64,000 nt of DNA. Origin: Dyadobacter crusticola DSM 16708 (lineage in GTDB: Bacteria; Bacteroidota; Bacteroidia; Cytophagales; Spirosomataceae). Under the pieces are notes generated by a model. The model searched no databases and was not told where the DNA came from. It saw only the letters and a program-made list of their open reading frames with translations. Position 1 is the stretch's first letter. Every line of letters begins with the position of its first letter. The position numbers were made by a program, and so were the translations under genes. The stretch is from positions 305,101-369,100 of the forward strand of contig NZ_KL370787.1 in the NCBI RefSeq assembly GCF_000701505.1. The letters run 5' to 3'. Of the stretch, positions 1-8,201 are shown one piece after another.

Positions 1-2
1 AC

Positions 3-215
3 CTGGAAAGACAAAAGCAGCAAGCCAACGAGCTACTAAAAAGTGAAGAAGGAATTGCTAAAAGAAAGAAACGGTGCTTTGATGTCGAACCGGTCTTTGG
101 CAACATCAAAAATAACCACGGCTTCCGCCGGTTTATGCTCCGCGGCAAGCAAAAGGTCGAAATCGAATGGGGACTGATCGCATTAGCCCAGAATCTAAGG
201 AAAAGAGCAGCTTAG
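3..215 (+). CDS. IS1182-family transposase, C-terminal fragment (5' end outside window)
   Basis: The reading frame that is open from base 3 to the TAG at 213-215 gives about 70 residues containing RCFDVEPVFGNIKNN, then GFRRFMLRGKQKVEIEW and a final GLIALAQNLRK. This is the usual tail of DDE transposases of the IS1182 family (DDE_Tnp_1_6 domain), which cut and paste their own element. The glutamate in DVEPVFG-N is probably the last acid of the DDE triad. The protein starts before the window. Nothing in the visible part is broken, so the copy could be intact. Confidence 0.8.
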   Translation: MERQKQQANELLKSEEGIAKRKKRCFDVEPVFGNIKNNHGFRRFMLRGKQKVEIEWGLIALAQNLRKRAA

Positions 216-313
216 GAGCGCCCGTTTCTTGCTTTTTAAGCCGAAAACAGCCGATTAGCTTTGAATGGATCGATATCGCGTTTCAATTTCCACTCAGTTT
301 AAAGCAAATGGAC

Positions 314-350
314 GAGGGTGCCTCGGCTAAAACTGAGACACCCTCTTTTT
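314..350 (+). terminator. Hairpin with T-tract at the IS end
   Basis: Arms GAGGGTGCCTC and GAGACACCCTC enclose a ten-base loop and are followed by TTTTT. It would stop transposase transcription and probably overlaps the right terminal inverted repeat of the element. Confidence 0.5.
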
Positions 351-441
351 GTGTTTTAATAATCGTAGTCCAACGCATAGAATAGGAGTTGTCGATGGCG
401 ACTCCCACCTAAACTCTAGATATGGTTGGAGTTGCGAACGA

Positions 442-464
442 CTTCGATTCCCGTCGCGGTCACC
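442..464 (+). other. tRNA 3'-end-like remnant (T-loop to CCA), possible att site
   Basis: The stretch contains a canonical T-loop TTCGATT (443-449), the 3' strand of a T-stem (CCCGT), a seven-base acceptor-type strand (CGCGGTC) and a terminal ACCA, immediately followed by a rho-independent terminator, as bacterial tRNA genes often are. The upstream part does not fit: the T-stem 5' strand pairs at only three of five positions and no GACCGCG partner for the acceptor strand is present upstream. I read it as the 3' end of a tRNA gene left by integration or recombination, not a functional tRNA. The amino acid cannot be identified. Confidence 0.4.
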
Positions 465-465
465 A

Positions 466-492
466 AAGCCAGGTTCTTAGCCTGGCTTTTTT
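466..492 (+). terminator. Rho-independent terminator after the tRNA-like end
   Basis: AGCCAGG, loop TTCTTAG, CCTGGCT and a run of six T. The stem is perfect. It follows the ACCA at 461-464 directly, which supports a former RNA gene here. The remaining bases up to 693 show no gene. Confidence 0.75.
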
Positions 493-693
493 GTTATTCA
501 TCCAAAACCTTGCTGCTAAACCAGAAGTGGAGTTTTGGTGCGCGATATTGGCACTTAAATTCCCCAGTTTATTGGATCGAGAATTCGGGTGTTGCAAGAA
601 GAAGCTGTAAATCAGTGGATTTTGTGTATTTAGTTTAGCAACAAGAGTTAGCACAACAATTGTAGTGTAGATGAAAACAAAAACTGCAATACA

Positions 694-1932
694 ATGCAAA
701 TGCTTTCAGGCCTCGGAAAGACAAAATATTTACCACTCCTCATTCTGTTTACACTGGCAATTATGCAATCCTGCCGGAAAAACCCGAAGGAAATGACCCG
801 GGAGGAGCTGGCTAGTGAGATTACCAGGAAGAACTACGATAAGCTGCTTCAATTTTCAAAAGAGGTTGGTATAGATCCCGCCAAATTTGCGTCCAAAGAT
901 GGTACTGCGCCCGTTTACGCGCTTCTTGAAGAAATCGGTTTCGGGCACAAACCTGCTCTGCGTTTTGTACAGAAGAAAATCGCTGCCGATACTGCGGTGC
1001 TCCGCGCCGCCGCCGAAGAACTGGTAGAAGGCAAGGACATAGAGAAAGTAATGGAGCGACTTGAACCTGTTTATCCGGTTTACAACAATCTCAAAGTAAA
1101 TTATACGCGCTTACTCAAAGAGCAAAAATATGATAGCGCCGCTTTTGTGGCTGAATCCCTGAATGCATATCGCTGGATTAACAGACAAACCAAGAATGCG
1201 CCGCGCTTTGTAATGGTCAACATCAGAGGCGCTTACCTGACTGCAATGGACTCGGCAGGGAAGAATGTGATCAGAATGCGTACTGTGGTCGGAAAATCAG
1301 ATACGCCAACTCCCACGATGGACACATACGCGACCAGTATTGTGACACACCCTTACTGGAATGTGCCGAAAAGCATTGCATTGAAAGAGATTTTACCTAA
1401 AGCAATGAGCGATGCAGAGTACCTATCCAGAAACAGGATTGAGATCATTGATAAAAACGGTCAGGCTGTCGATCCGACGGAAGTGGATTGGGAAGCTGCA
1501 AAGGAAAACAAATTCCCTTACCGGTTTCGTCAGGAAACGGGAGAAGACAATTCTCTTGGATTGTTGAAAGTTGAAATTAAAAACCCGCTGGCGATTTACC
1601 TGCACGATACCAATGCAAGGTACCTTTTTAAAAGCGAGCAAAGATGGAGAAGCCACGGCTGTGTGCGCGTTCAGCGACCAACCGACTTGGCTAACTACAT
1701 GGCGGGCACTGAGCTGCTGAGCAGTGATTTCATGACCGAGCCTGACACTGTTTCTACGCCACCTAAGTGGCACAAACTGAAAGTCCGCATTCCGGTGTTC
1801 CTGCTTTATCTTCCGGCAGATTGTAATGAGAAAGGTGATTTGCTTTACTTCCCTGATATATACAAGAAAGGATCACCCAAAGCGCGGTTAACTTTGTCCA
1901 AGGTTAATCCGGCCAATAAAGTAGACGCTTGA
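694..1932 (+). CDS. L,D-transpeptidase, YkuD/YcbB type, lipoprotein
   Basis: Predicted L,D-transpeptidase that makes 3-3 cross-links in peptidoglycan or attaches proteins to it. The first 27 residues form a lipoprotein signal ending in the lipobox IMQSC (Cys27), so the enzyme would sit in an envelope membrane. Residues about 30-160 are a helical scaffold as in YcbB-type proteins; the YkuD catalytic domain covers about 171-335 with HD at 304-305 and the catalytic motif SHGCVR at 320-325 (Cys323). At 412 residues it is shorter than E. coli YcbB and no separate peptidoglycan-binding domain is obvious. The last 28 codons overlap the end of the convergent gene at 1845-2624, itself a YkuD-type protein. 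A second in-frame ATG at 700 is an equally good start. Confidence 0.85.
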   Translation: MQMLSGLGKTKYLPLLILFTLAIMQSCRKNPKEMTREELASEITRKNYDKLLQFSKEVGIDPAKFASKDGTAPVYALLEEIGFGHKPALRFVQKKIAADTAVLRAAAEELVEGKDIEKVMERLEPVYPVYNNLKVNYTRLLKEQKYDSAAFVAESLNAYRWINRQTKNAPRFVMVNIRGAYLTAMDSAGKNVIRMRTVVGKSDTPTPTMDTYATSIVTHPYWNVPKSIALKEILPKAMSDAEYLSRNRIEIIDKNGQAVDPTEVDWEAAKENKFPYRFRQETGEDNSLGLLKVEIKNPLAIYLHDTNARYLFKSEQRWRSHGCVRVQRPTDLANYMAGTELLSSDFMTEPDTVSTPPKWHKLKVRIPVFLLYLPADCNEKGDLLYFPDIYKKGSPKARLTLSKVNPANKVDA

Positions 1933-2624
1933 AGGTATCTTTGATCGCCAGAGTAAATGAAAAGCCCGGAGCCGCCGTGCAGCAGATCAATCAGCTTTTT
2001 AGAATCTTCGACAGATACAGCTGGACAGCCAAGGCTACGGCCCAGACGACCTGTATTCTTTATAAACGATTCACTTACGTAATCAGCACCATGCATAACG
2101 ATCGCCCGTTCAAGCGCGCGGTCGTTAATGCCTTTTTCCAGCCCTTCCAATCGGAGTGACAGACCATGTTTCCCTTGGTATGTACCTAATGTTTTATAAA
2201 AACCTAAACTGGATTGGTACGAGGAATTGTCATTTGAAAATCGCTCCGCAAATTCCTGTCCGGAGTTGCGGCCATGCGCTACATAAGTGTTATACAAGAC
2301 TTTACGCTTGATCAAATCAATTACATAAAGGCGCTTATTTCTGGAAGACTGTGTAAAATCTGCAATCGCTAGTATCGGATTTTGCAGGTTTGCTTTTTGA
2401 AAACCATACCAGGCGCAATAGAACGCCGCCTCCGACAATCCCTTGGCTTTTAATCCAAGCGAATCATATAATGCAATCCATTCCGGCTTGGAAATGGAAT
2501 CCGTATCGACTACTGAAATTTGTCTGGGTTTGGATGCATCCGCAAACGGATTAATTTGGCGGATACCTAAGGAAACACTAAGCGCAACAAATACCGCTAC
2601 AAAAACTGCCTGAGCCTTCGTCAT
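1845..2624 (-). CDS. Murein L,D-transpeptidase catalytic domain protein (YkuD_2 family)
   Basis: 259-residue protein with an N-terminal membrane or signal segment (about residues 5-22) followed by a YkuD_2 domain. Visible family marks are a stretch around residue 115 (AHGRNSGQEFAERFSN), His178 in VMHGADYV and the catalytic segment GRSLGCPAV with Cys200. These proteins are widespread in Bacteroidota and are taken to be murein transpeptidases or hydrolases of the envelope; the precise substrate is not known to me. It converges with another L,D-transpeptidase gene and the two overlap by 88 bases at their 3' ends, so the last 28 codons of both are constrained on both strands. Confidence 0.82.
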   Translation of the reverse strand: MTKAQAVFVAVFVALSVSLGIRQINPFADASKPRQISVVDTDSISKPEWIALYDSLGLKAKGLSEAAFYCAWYGFQKANLQNPILAIADFTQSSRNKRLYVIDLIKRKVLYNTYVAHGRNSGQEFAERFSNDNSSYQSSLGFYKTLGTYQGKHGLSLRLEGLEKGINDRALERAIVMHGADYVSESFIKNTGRLGRSLGCPAVSVEDSKKLIDLLHGGSGLFIYSGDQRYLQASTLLAGLTLDKVNRALGDPFLYISGK

Positions 2625-2775
2625 TTCTTACTGTTTTGTTGGAAAAATAAAGATTTGAACTGATAGATATGCAGGTAGCAGGTTAACAGGCAGCCCGCCT
2701 GCATTGGTTCCATTCTTCAAAATAGAGTATAGTAAGCGACTAACTATCAGCACTTAACTAAACAAAACTCACGGA

Positions 2776-3633
2776 TTATTTCTTTTCAATACCAGCAAGA
2801 ATGCGCCCGATATCATTGGCGCGGCTCATGAAGTTGAGGCTTGTATCCAGATCCTCACTGTCAATAGCAGCCTTGAATTTTTTGAGCAATTCAATGTAAT
2901 CCGCGAGCGCTTTGGAGACATTGGTTTTGTTTTGGTCAAAAATCGGCGCCCACATCTGCGGTGAACTTTTAGCTAAGCGCACAGTGGAAGAAAAACCCGT
3001 GCTCGCCATATCGAATATCGCTTTTTCATCCGCCTCTTTGTCCAGAACAGTTAGTCCCAATGCAAAAGAACTGATGTGGCTGAGGTGAGATACATAAGCC
3101 AAATGCAGGTCGTGCTCCACGGGCTTCATATAATGGATCTTCATACCCGCGTCGCGCAGGAATGTTTCTACCAGACCAAGCGACTCCGGGTTACTTTTTT
3201 CTTTGTCACAGATAATGACATTTTTATGCGGCAACAGCTCCTTGAATGCAGCGCCAGGCCCTGAATTTTCGGTACCCGCCATCGGGTGAACTGCTACAAA
3301 CTGGCCGCGTTTCGGGTGTGTATCCGCCAGTTTGCAGATAAGCTCCTTTGTGGATCCCAGGTCCATAATGGTACGTCCCTCGGGAAGCAGGTCGAGCATA
3401 TAAGGCAGGAGCTTCAAAATCGCATCGACAGGCGTTGCAAGCACATTCAGCTCCGCGATTTGCAGGGATTCTTCCAAGCTCACGATCTCATCGACAATAC
3501 CTTTTGCCAATGCAATCTTCTGATTGACAGCCGAATTATCAACACCTACAAACTTTACATTCGGATACTTTTCACGAAGAGAAAGTGCAAAAGAACCGCC
3601 CAGCAGACCTACCCCGATTATGCTTACTATCAT
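2776..3633 (-). CDS. tyrA: Prephenate dehydrogenase
   Basis: Oxidatively decarboxylates prephenate to 4-hydroxyphenylpyruvate in tyrosine synthesis, cytosolic. The N-terminus is a Rossmann fold with GVGLLGGS at 7-14, and the substrate-site motif HPMAGTE is present near residue 117. Length (285) matches the monofunctional bacterial family; there is no fused chorismate mutase and no ACT domain. It begins 21 bases after the stop of the aminotransferase gene, with which it must be cotranscribed; together they supply the dehydrogenase and transamination steps to tyrosine. The DAHP synthase/chorismate mutase gene that often follows in this phylum is not here. Confidence 0.9.
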   Translation of the reverse strand: MIVSIIGVGLLGGSFALSLREKYPNVKFVGVDNSAVNQKIALAKGIVDEIVSLEESLQIAELNVLATPVDAILKLLPYMLDLLPEGRTIMDLGSTKELICKLADTHPKRGQFVAVHPMAGTENSGPGAAFKELLPHKNVIICDKEKSNPESLGLVETFLRDAGMKIHYMKPVEHDLHLAYVSHLSHISSFALGLTVLDKEADEKAIFDMASTGFSSTVRLAKSSPQMWAPIFDQNKTNVSKALADYIELLKKFKAAIDSEDLDTSLNFMSRANDIGRILAGIEKK

Positions 3634-3654
3634 TTTGATATTGATAAAATTGCC

Positions 3655-4812
3655 TCAGCCTTTGATCCGCTCTACTGCCTGCCAAATGCGTTCTTTAGGC
3701 AAACAAAGTGAAAGCCGGATATAACGCTGCCCCTTTGGACCAAAAATAAAGCCGGGAGCTATAAATACGTGTTTTTCAGTCAATAATTCATTCACCAGCT
3801 TCTCCGCTGACTCGACAGTCTCCGGTAATTTTCCCCACAGGAACATTCCTTCCTGCTTTGCGTCCCAAGTACAGCCAAGTGCATTCAATAAAGCTTCCGA
3901 AGCTTCCAATCTGCCCTGATACACTGCATTCCGCTCTTTATGCCAATCGTCTGAATTATGCAGCGCTGCTACTGCCGCCTCCTGCATTGCCCAGAACATA
4001 CCCGAATCCACATTGCTTTTAATGGTCAGCACAGCTGTAATATAAGGCTTTGCAGCAGCCAGCCAGCCCATTCGCCAGCCCGCCATATTATGCGACTTGC
4101 TCATCGAGTTCAGCTCGATCGCCACCTCCTTTGCACCTTCTACGGAAAGCAGGCTTATAGGTTGTTTCTTATTCAGAACCAGGCTGTACGGATTATCGTG
4201 ACAGAGTAATATCCGGTGCTTCCTGGCAAAAGCCACTGCATTCTCAAACAGTTCTACTGTGGCAGGCGCGCCTGTGGGCATGTGCGGATAGTTGAGCCAC
4301 ATTAGTTTCGTTTTTGCCGTCACCAAACTTTCCATTGCGTTCCAGTCGGGCTGCCAGCCATTTTCTTCCTGCAAGGGATATTCTTTCACTACTGCACCTA
4401 CCATCTGGCTCACAGCCCTGTATGCCGGGTAGCCCAGCTCAGGAACCAGCACTTCATCGCCCGGATCCAAAAATGTGAGGCTGATATGTGTGATACCTTC
4501 TTTTGAGCCGATCAGCGGCAGTATCTCTGTATTGACATCGAGCTTAACACCATATTGATGATCATAAAAGTCCGCGATCGCTCCCCGGAAAGCCGGAGTA
4601 CCCGTATAAGATTGATAACCATGCGCCTGCGGTTTCAAAATGGCGGTCGACAATGCTTCCAGCGTTGCCGCCGATGGCATCATATCGGGATTACCGATTC
4701 CCAGATTGATGACATCGTGTCCTTCTGCAATCAGTTTGCGCACTTCGGCGAGCTTCACAGAAAAATAGTATTCGGAAGTCTGCCTGGTGCGAAGGGCGGT
4801 TTCTATGATCAT
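3655..4812 (-). CDS. PLP-dependent class I/II aminotransferase, probably aromatic/aspartate type
   Basis: Fold-type I aminotransferase of 385 residues. Seen directly: GIGNPDM near residue 40, the NYPHMPTG variant of the NxPxNPTG motif around 175-182, the D-x-PY cofactor segment (CHDNPY, about 204-209) and the PLP-binding lysine in NSMSKSHNMAGWR (Lys239). Placed directly before tyrA, it most likely transaminates 4-hydroxyphenylpyruvate or phenylpyruvate, though relatives also act on N-succinyl-diaminopimelate or aspartate; sequence alone does not fix the substrate. It is the first gene of a two-gene minus-strand unit and diverges from modA. Confidence 0.85.
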   Translation of the reverse strand: MIIETALRTRQTSEYYFSVKLAEVRKLIAEGHDVINLGIGNPDMMPSAATLEALSTAILKPQAHGYQSYTGTPAFRGAIADFYDHQYGVKLDVNTEILPLIGSKEGITHISLTFLDPGDEVLVPELGYPAYRAVSQMVGAVVKEYPLQEENGWQPDWNAMESLVTAKTKLMWLNYPHMPTGAPATVELFENAVAFARKHRILLCHDNPYSLVLNKKQPISLLSVEGAKEVAIELNSMSKSHNMAGWRMGWLAAAKPYITAVLTIKSNVDSGMFWAMQEAAVAALHNSDDWHKERNAVYQGRLEASEALLNALGCTWDAKQEGMFLWGKLPETVESAEKLVNELLTEKHVFIAPGFIFGPKGQRYIRLSLCLPKERIWQAVERIKG

Positions 4813-4962
4813 TTATAAAATCGAATTACGCTTTGGTGACTTGAACCACCAGCGGTTAATGTTCGTCCAGACTGGTCGAAACGGCGCGCAATTTACGATA
4901 TTTTCCCGATGAGCCGGATTTTGCCGTCATGTATAGGAAACAAAAATCCTTTAAATTGCAAG

Positions 4963-5727
4963 ATGAACTTTCTGCATTTTACACTTCTGATTACCCTGCT
5001 TGTGACAGGCTGCTCTCAGCCTTCTGAAAAAATAATCGTGGCCACGGCAGCAAATGTCCAGTACGTCATGAAGGAGATCAAGGCGGAATTTGAGAAAGAG
5101 TCGGGCAAGGAAATCCAGATCGTGGTGGGCTCATCGGGCAACCTGACCACCCAAATCCGCGAAGGTGCTCCATTTGATGTGTTCGTATCGGCGGACACCA
5201 AGTATCCCGGAGAGATCTTCAAAAACGGCGGTTCGGAAGAGAAACCGAAGGTGTACGCGCTCGGCTCACTGGTATTATGGTCAAAAAACATCCCGCAAGC
5301 CGAACTGAATACAGCATTGCTTGCCACTGAAAAGATCCGGAAAATCGCGATCCCAAATCCTAGAACGGCGCCTTACGGAGTGGCTGCAATGGAAGTGCTG
5401 CAATCTCAGAACTTGTTGGGCGAAACAGAATCAAAGCTGGTATACGGAGAAAGCAGCGCACAGACAGCTCAGTATATTATGTCAGGTTCTGCGGAAGCCG
5501 GTTTCAATGCATTGTCGATTGTACTCGCTCCCGAAATGAAAGGCAAAGGACAATATATCACGATTGACCCGAAGCTTCACAAACCCATTCAGCAAGCCGC
5601 TATCCTGCTCAAACACAGCGACAGCTCCCCTAAAAAACAATCCAGCAAGCAGTTCTACGACTTCTTATACTCAAAAAAAGGCCAGGCGATCCTAAGCAAA
5701 TACGGGTACAATCCAATGATTGAATGA
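4963..5727 (+). CDS. modA: Molybdate ABC transporter, substrate-binding lipoprotein
   Basis: Captures molybdate (or tungstate) and hands it to ModBC. From the chosen ATG at 4963 the protein begins MNFLHF and has a lipoprotein signal ending LLVTGC, so it is membrane-anchored. An in-frame ATG at 4909 exists but would add 18 residues before the signal peptide. The mature part has the ModA pattern: AAANVQYVMKEI, GSSGNLTTQI with the oxyanion-binding Ser, FDVFVSAD and a C-terminal FYDFLYSKKGQAILSKYG. The stop codon sits inside the first unit of an octamer-repeat element that separates modA from modB. Confidence 0.9.
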   Translation: MNFLHFTLLITLLVTGCSQPSEKIIVATAANVQYVMKEIKAEFEKESGKEIQIVVGSSGNLTTQIREGAPFDVFVSADTKYPGEIFKNGGSEEKPKVYALGSLVLWSKNIPQAELNTALLATEKIRKIAIPNPRTAPYGVAAMEVLQSQNLLGETESKLVYGESSAQTAQYIMSGSAEAGFNALSIVLAPEMKGKGQYITIDPKLHKPIQQAAILLKHSDSSPKKQSSKQFYDFLYSKKGQAILSKYGYNPMIE

Positions 5728-5872
5728 GTGAATGACTGAATGATTGAATAAAGAAGACGAGATTCATCATTACTAACTAACTCATTCAGTCATTCACTAT
5801 TCGGTCATTCACTAATTCACTCATTCAATCATTCACTCATTCAATCATTCACTCATTCACTCATTCAAAACT
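5718..5872 (+). repeat. Octamer-repeat inverted element between modA and modB
   Basis: The left arm (about 5719-5749) is made of 8-base units TGAATGAG, TGAATGAC, TGAATGAT and a partial fourth. After an AT-rich spacer the right arm (about 5779-5868) is some ten units of the complementary type (TCATTCAC, TCATTCAA and close variants). The arms can pair, so the transcript would form a long imperfect hairpin between modA and modB. The modA stop codon is part of the left arm and modB starts six bases after the right arm. No protein is coded here. Confidence 0.85.
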
Positions 5873-5877
5873 AAAAA

Positions 5878-6552
5878 ATGGACTACCAGCCCATCTGGCT
5901 TACATTCCGTCTCGCTACCATCACCTCGTTGATCCTGCTTGTCCTTGCCTTGCCGGTCGCATACTGGCTCGCGTTCGGGAAGTTTAAGGGACGGGGTATT
6001 GTTGAAGCCGTAATTGGACTGCCGCTGGTACTGCCGCCGTCTGTGATCGGTTTCTACCTTTTGCTGGCATTTAGTCCGTCTTACTGGTTTGGTTCGTGGA
6101 TTGAAAGTGTATTTGGCCTGCGGCTTGTATTTTCATTTCCCGGTCTTGTAATTGCCTCTATTTTATATAGTCTGCCTTTTATGGTCTACCCGATCCGGGC
6201 GGGACTGCAATCTTTGCCACCCTCTTTGCGGGAAGCTTCCTATACTTTGGGTAAAAATGAATGGGAAACGTTTTTCAAAGTGCTGCTCCCCAACTGCAAA
6301 CCTGCCATTCTCACTGCATTTGTTCTCACTTTCGCACATACGGTAGGTGAATTTGGAGTGGTTCTGATGATTGGCGGAAATATTCCGGGTGTTACGAAAG
6401 TTGCCTCAGTCGCTATTTACAATGAAGTGGAAGCCCTTAATTATTCCGTTGCAAATCAATATGCAATGGTACTGTTTGCAATCACCTTTGTGATTTTGCT
6501 GCTGGTTTATTCAATCAACAACCGCCTGCTTCGTGTCCGACAATCAGCTTAA
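5878..6552 (+). CDS. modB: Molybdate ABC transporter permease
   Basis: Inner-membrane channel subunit for molybdate. The 224 residues have about five hydrophobic segments and the BPD-transporter pattern: GLPLVLPPSVIGFYLL near 50 and the EAA loop REASYTLGKNEWETFFKVLLP around residues 120-142 that contacts the ATPase. C-terminal VANQYAMVLFAITFVILLL is the last membrane helix. Its 3' end overlaps modC by 20 bases, consistent with coupled translation. The gap to modA is filled by the octamer-repeat element, which may set the ratio between binding protein and permease. Confidence 0.9.
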   Translation: MDYQPIWLTFRLATITSLILLVLALPVAYWLAFGKFKGRGIVEAVIGLPLVLPPSVIGFYLLLAFSPSYWFGSWIESVFGLRLVFSFPGLVIASILYSLPFMVYPIRAGLQSLPPSLREASYTLGKNEWETFFKVLLPNCKPAILTAFVLTFAHTVGEFGVVLMIGGNIPGVTKVASVAIYNEVEALNYSVANQYAMVLFAITFVILLLVYSINNRLLRVRQSA

Positions 6553-7423
6553 AATCGCGATCAGGCATTCATTGCATACGGCAAACGGGGAATTCCCGAT
6601 GGAAGTCTCATTCGCGCTGGAAAAAGGAAGCATTATGGCGCTTACCGGACCATCCGGCGCTGGAAAAACGACACTATTGAAACAAATCGCAGGACTGCAG
6701 AGTCCGCAGCAAGGTAAGATCAATTTTGACCAAACCGTCTGGCTTGACAGCGAAAACCAGCGAAACTTACCTCCCCAGCACCGGAACATCGGTTTTGTTT
6801 TTCAGGATTACGCATTATTTCCCAATATGACCGTTGTGGAAAATTTAAAATACGCATTGTCAAAAGGTTCTGATCCTACAATTGTCAACGAGCTGCTGGC
6901 TGCCACAGGACTTGATCAGCTCAGCCACAGAAAGCCCAACCAGCTTTCAGGCGGACAGCAGCAGCGGGTCGCACTGGCAAGAGCATTGGTGCGCAAGCCC
7001 GGACTTCTGCTGCTTGATGAACCGTTCTCTGCGGTAGATCCTGAAATGCGGTATCAATTGCAGGAGTTAATCCTGCAATTTCACACAAACTATCGTTTTA
7101 CTGCAATCATTGTCACGCACGAAACAGCCGAAATATTCCGCCTGGCAGATCAAGTTGGCGTAATGGAGAATGGCAAGCTCACCCGTTTTGGTGCACCCGC
7201 AACTATTTACCTGAATACCAATGCACCGGAAGAAAGCTTGTTCATCCACGGCGAAGTGCTGAGATCGGAGATAGCAGAAGACCAGCTATTAGTTGATGTT
7301 TTGATTGAAAGTAAAATCCGCAGAATCAGGCTCCCGCTTACTATGCAAAGTGAGATAGTTGTGGGAAGAAAGTTTGCATTGAAATATCCGCTGCAATCCC
7401 CGCAAATTTCCTGGATAAGCTGA
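6533..7423 (+). CDS. modC: Molybdate ABC transporter ATP-binding protein
   Basis: Energises molybdate uptake. The nucleotide-binding domain shows Walker A GPSGAGKTT (about 37-45), the Q-loop in FVFQDYALFPNMTV, signature LSGGQQQR, Walker B LLLLDEP and the switch histidine in VTHE. The remaining about 70 C-terminal residues are shorter than a full TOBE/MopI molybdate-sensing domain but begin with a small beta-rich segment (ESLFIHGEVL, then the run to the end). Reads in a frame that overlaps modB by 20 bases, so the two are translated together. Confidence 0.9.
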   Translation: MSDNQLKIAIRHSLHTANGEFPMEVSFALEKGSIMALTGPSGAGKTTLLKQIAGLQSPQQGKINFDQTVWLDSENQRNLPPQHRNIGFVFQDYALFPNMTVVENLKYALSKGSDPTIVNELLAATGLDQLSHRKPNQLSGGQQQRVALARALVRKPGLLLLDEPFSAVDPEMRYQLQELILQFHTNYRFTAIIVTHETAEIFRLADQVGVMENGKLTRFGAPATIYLNTNAPEESLFIHGEVLRSEIAEDQLLVDVLIESKIRRIRLPLTMQSEIVVGRKFALKYPLQSPQISWIS

Positions 7424-7459
7424 TTGGAAAGCTACCTGAATGGAAAAGTAACTTTCAAG

Positions 7460-7467
7460 TACGTTTG
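7460..7467 (+). promoter_or_regulatory. Candidate -7 box for the SGNH hydrolase gene
   Basis: TACGTTTG fits the Bacteroidota -7 consensus TAnnTTTG and lies 33 bases before the ATG at 7501. It argues against the upstream ATG at 7465, which would fall inside this promoter. No clear -33 TTTG at the right spacing. Confidence 0.4.
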
Positions 7468-7500
7468 TCTTTTCCCCCTGGAATCTATTTAAACCAGTAT

Positions 7501-8178
7501 ATGAAGCTATTTTTCAAACTCGCACAAATCGCATTTTTCGTTTTACCACTTCTTGCAATGCGGCAGGATAAGCCACTTAAAGTCATTTTCTTCGGCGATT
7601 CAATAACCCAGGCTGGTGTAAATCCGACGGGGTACATCACCCAAATGGGTGAAATGCTGAAAGCAAAAAATCAGGGAGCTCAGTACGAGCTGGTAGGCGC
7701 GGGAATCGGCGGGAACAAAGTATATGATCTGTACCTGAGACTGGAAGACGACGTGCTCTCCAAAAAGCCGGACATCGTTTTTATTTATGTCGGCATCAAT
7801 GATGTTTGGCACAAGGCTTCCTCCGGCACCGGTACAGATGCGGATAAATACGTAAAGTTCTATGAAGCGCTGATCAGGAAAATGAAAGCCCAGAACATCC
7901 GCGTGATTGTCTGCACACCGACTGTGATTGGTGAAAGAAACGACAATTCAAACCAGCAGGATGGAGATCTCAACCAATACTCCAAGCTGATCCGTGAGAT
8001 AGCAACCAGAAACGGTTTGCAGCTCTGCGATTTACGCAAGCATTTCACCGAATACCTCGCTCAAAACAATCCCGAAAACAAAGAAAAAGGAATCCTGACA
8101 ACCGACCGTGTACACTTAACGGAGGCCGGTAACAAATTTTTGGCAGAGAAGATGATGGAGGCGTTGGTTCAGAAATAA
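7501..8178 (+). CDS. SGNH/GDSL-family hydrolase, secreted
   Basis: Esterase or acetylhydrolase of the SGNH superfamily, exported. From the ATG at 7501 the protein starts MKLFFKLAQIAFFVLPLLA, a signal peptide. Block I is FFGDSITQAG (catalytic Ser), block II glycine lies in GAGIGGNK, block III is GINDVWH (Asn) and block V is DRVHLTEAG with the Asp/His pair. All four catalytic-site elements are therefore present. About 225 residues is the usual size. Family members deacetylate carbohydrates or act as lipases; the substrate is not evident. It stands alone after modC and is followed by a palindromic repeat. Confidence 0.85.
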   Translation: MKLFFKLAQIAFFVLPLLAMRQDKPLKVIFFGDSITQAGVNPTGYITQMGEMLKAKNQGAQYELVGAGIGGNKVYDLYLRLEDDVLSKKPDIVFIYVGINDVWHKASSGTGTDADKYVKFYEALIRKMKAQNIRVIVCTPTVIGERNDNSNQQDGDLNQYSKLIREIATRNGLQLCDLRKHFTEYLAQNNPENKEKGILTTDRVHLTEAGNKFLAEKMMEALVQK

Positions 8179-8201
8179 AGCATGCGGCGGCAACCCTGAT
8201 T

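Larger units (their letters stand above)
1..350 (+). mobile_element. IS1182-like insertion sequence, right-hand part
   Basis: The window opens inside an insertion sequence. Its transposase C-terminus runs to 215, and the element appears to end near 345-350, where a hairpin (arms GAGGGTGCCTC at 314-324 and GAGACACCCTC at 335-345, one mismatch) is followed by five T. The tip reading GAGACACCCTC is what one expects of an IS1182-type terminal inverted repeat, but the left end and any target duplication lie outside the window, so the boundary is inferred. Immediately beyond it lies a tRNA-like 3' end. Confidence 0.55.

Noticed and set aside
422..699. Short overlapping frames on both strands between the tRNA-like end and the first transpeptidase
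   Set aside because: They run across the T-loop remnant and terminator, have no family likeness and no ribosome site.
4813..4962. Molybdenum-cofactor riboswitch upstream of modA
   Set aside because: The short divergent region shows no Moco-like conserved stems by eye.
5718..5872. Possible CRISPR array
   Set aside because: Units are 8 bases without spacers of constant length, and the two arms are complementary; no cas genes nearby.
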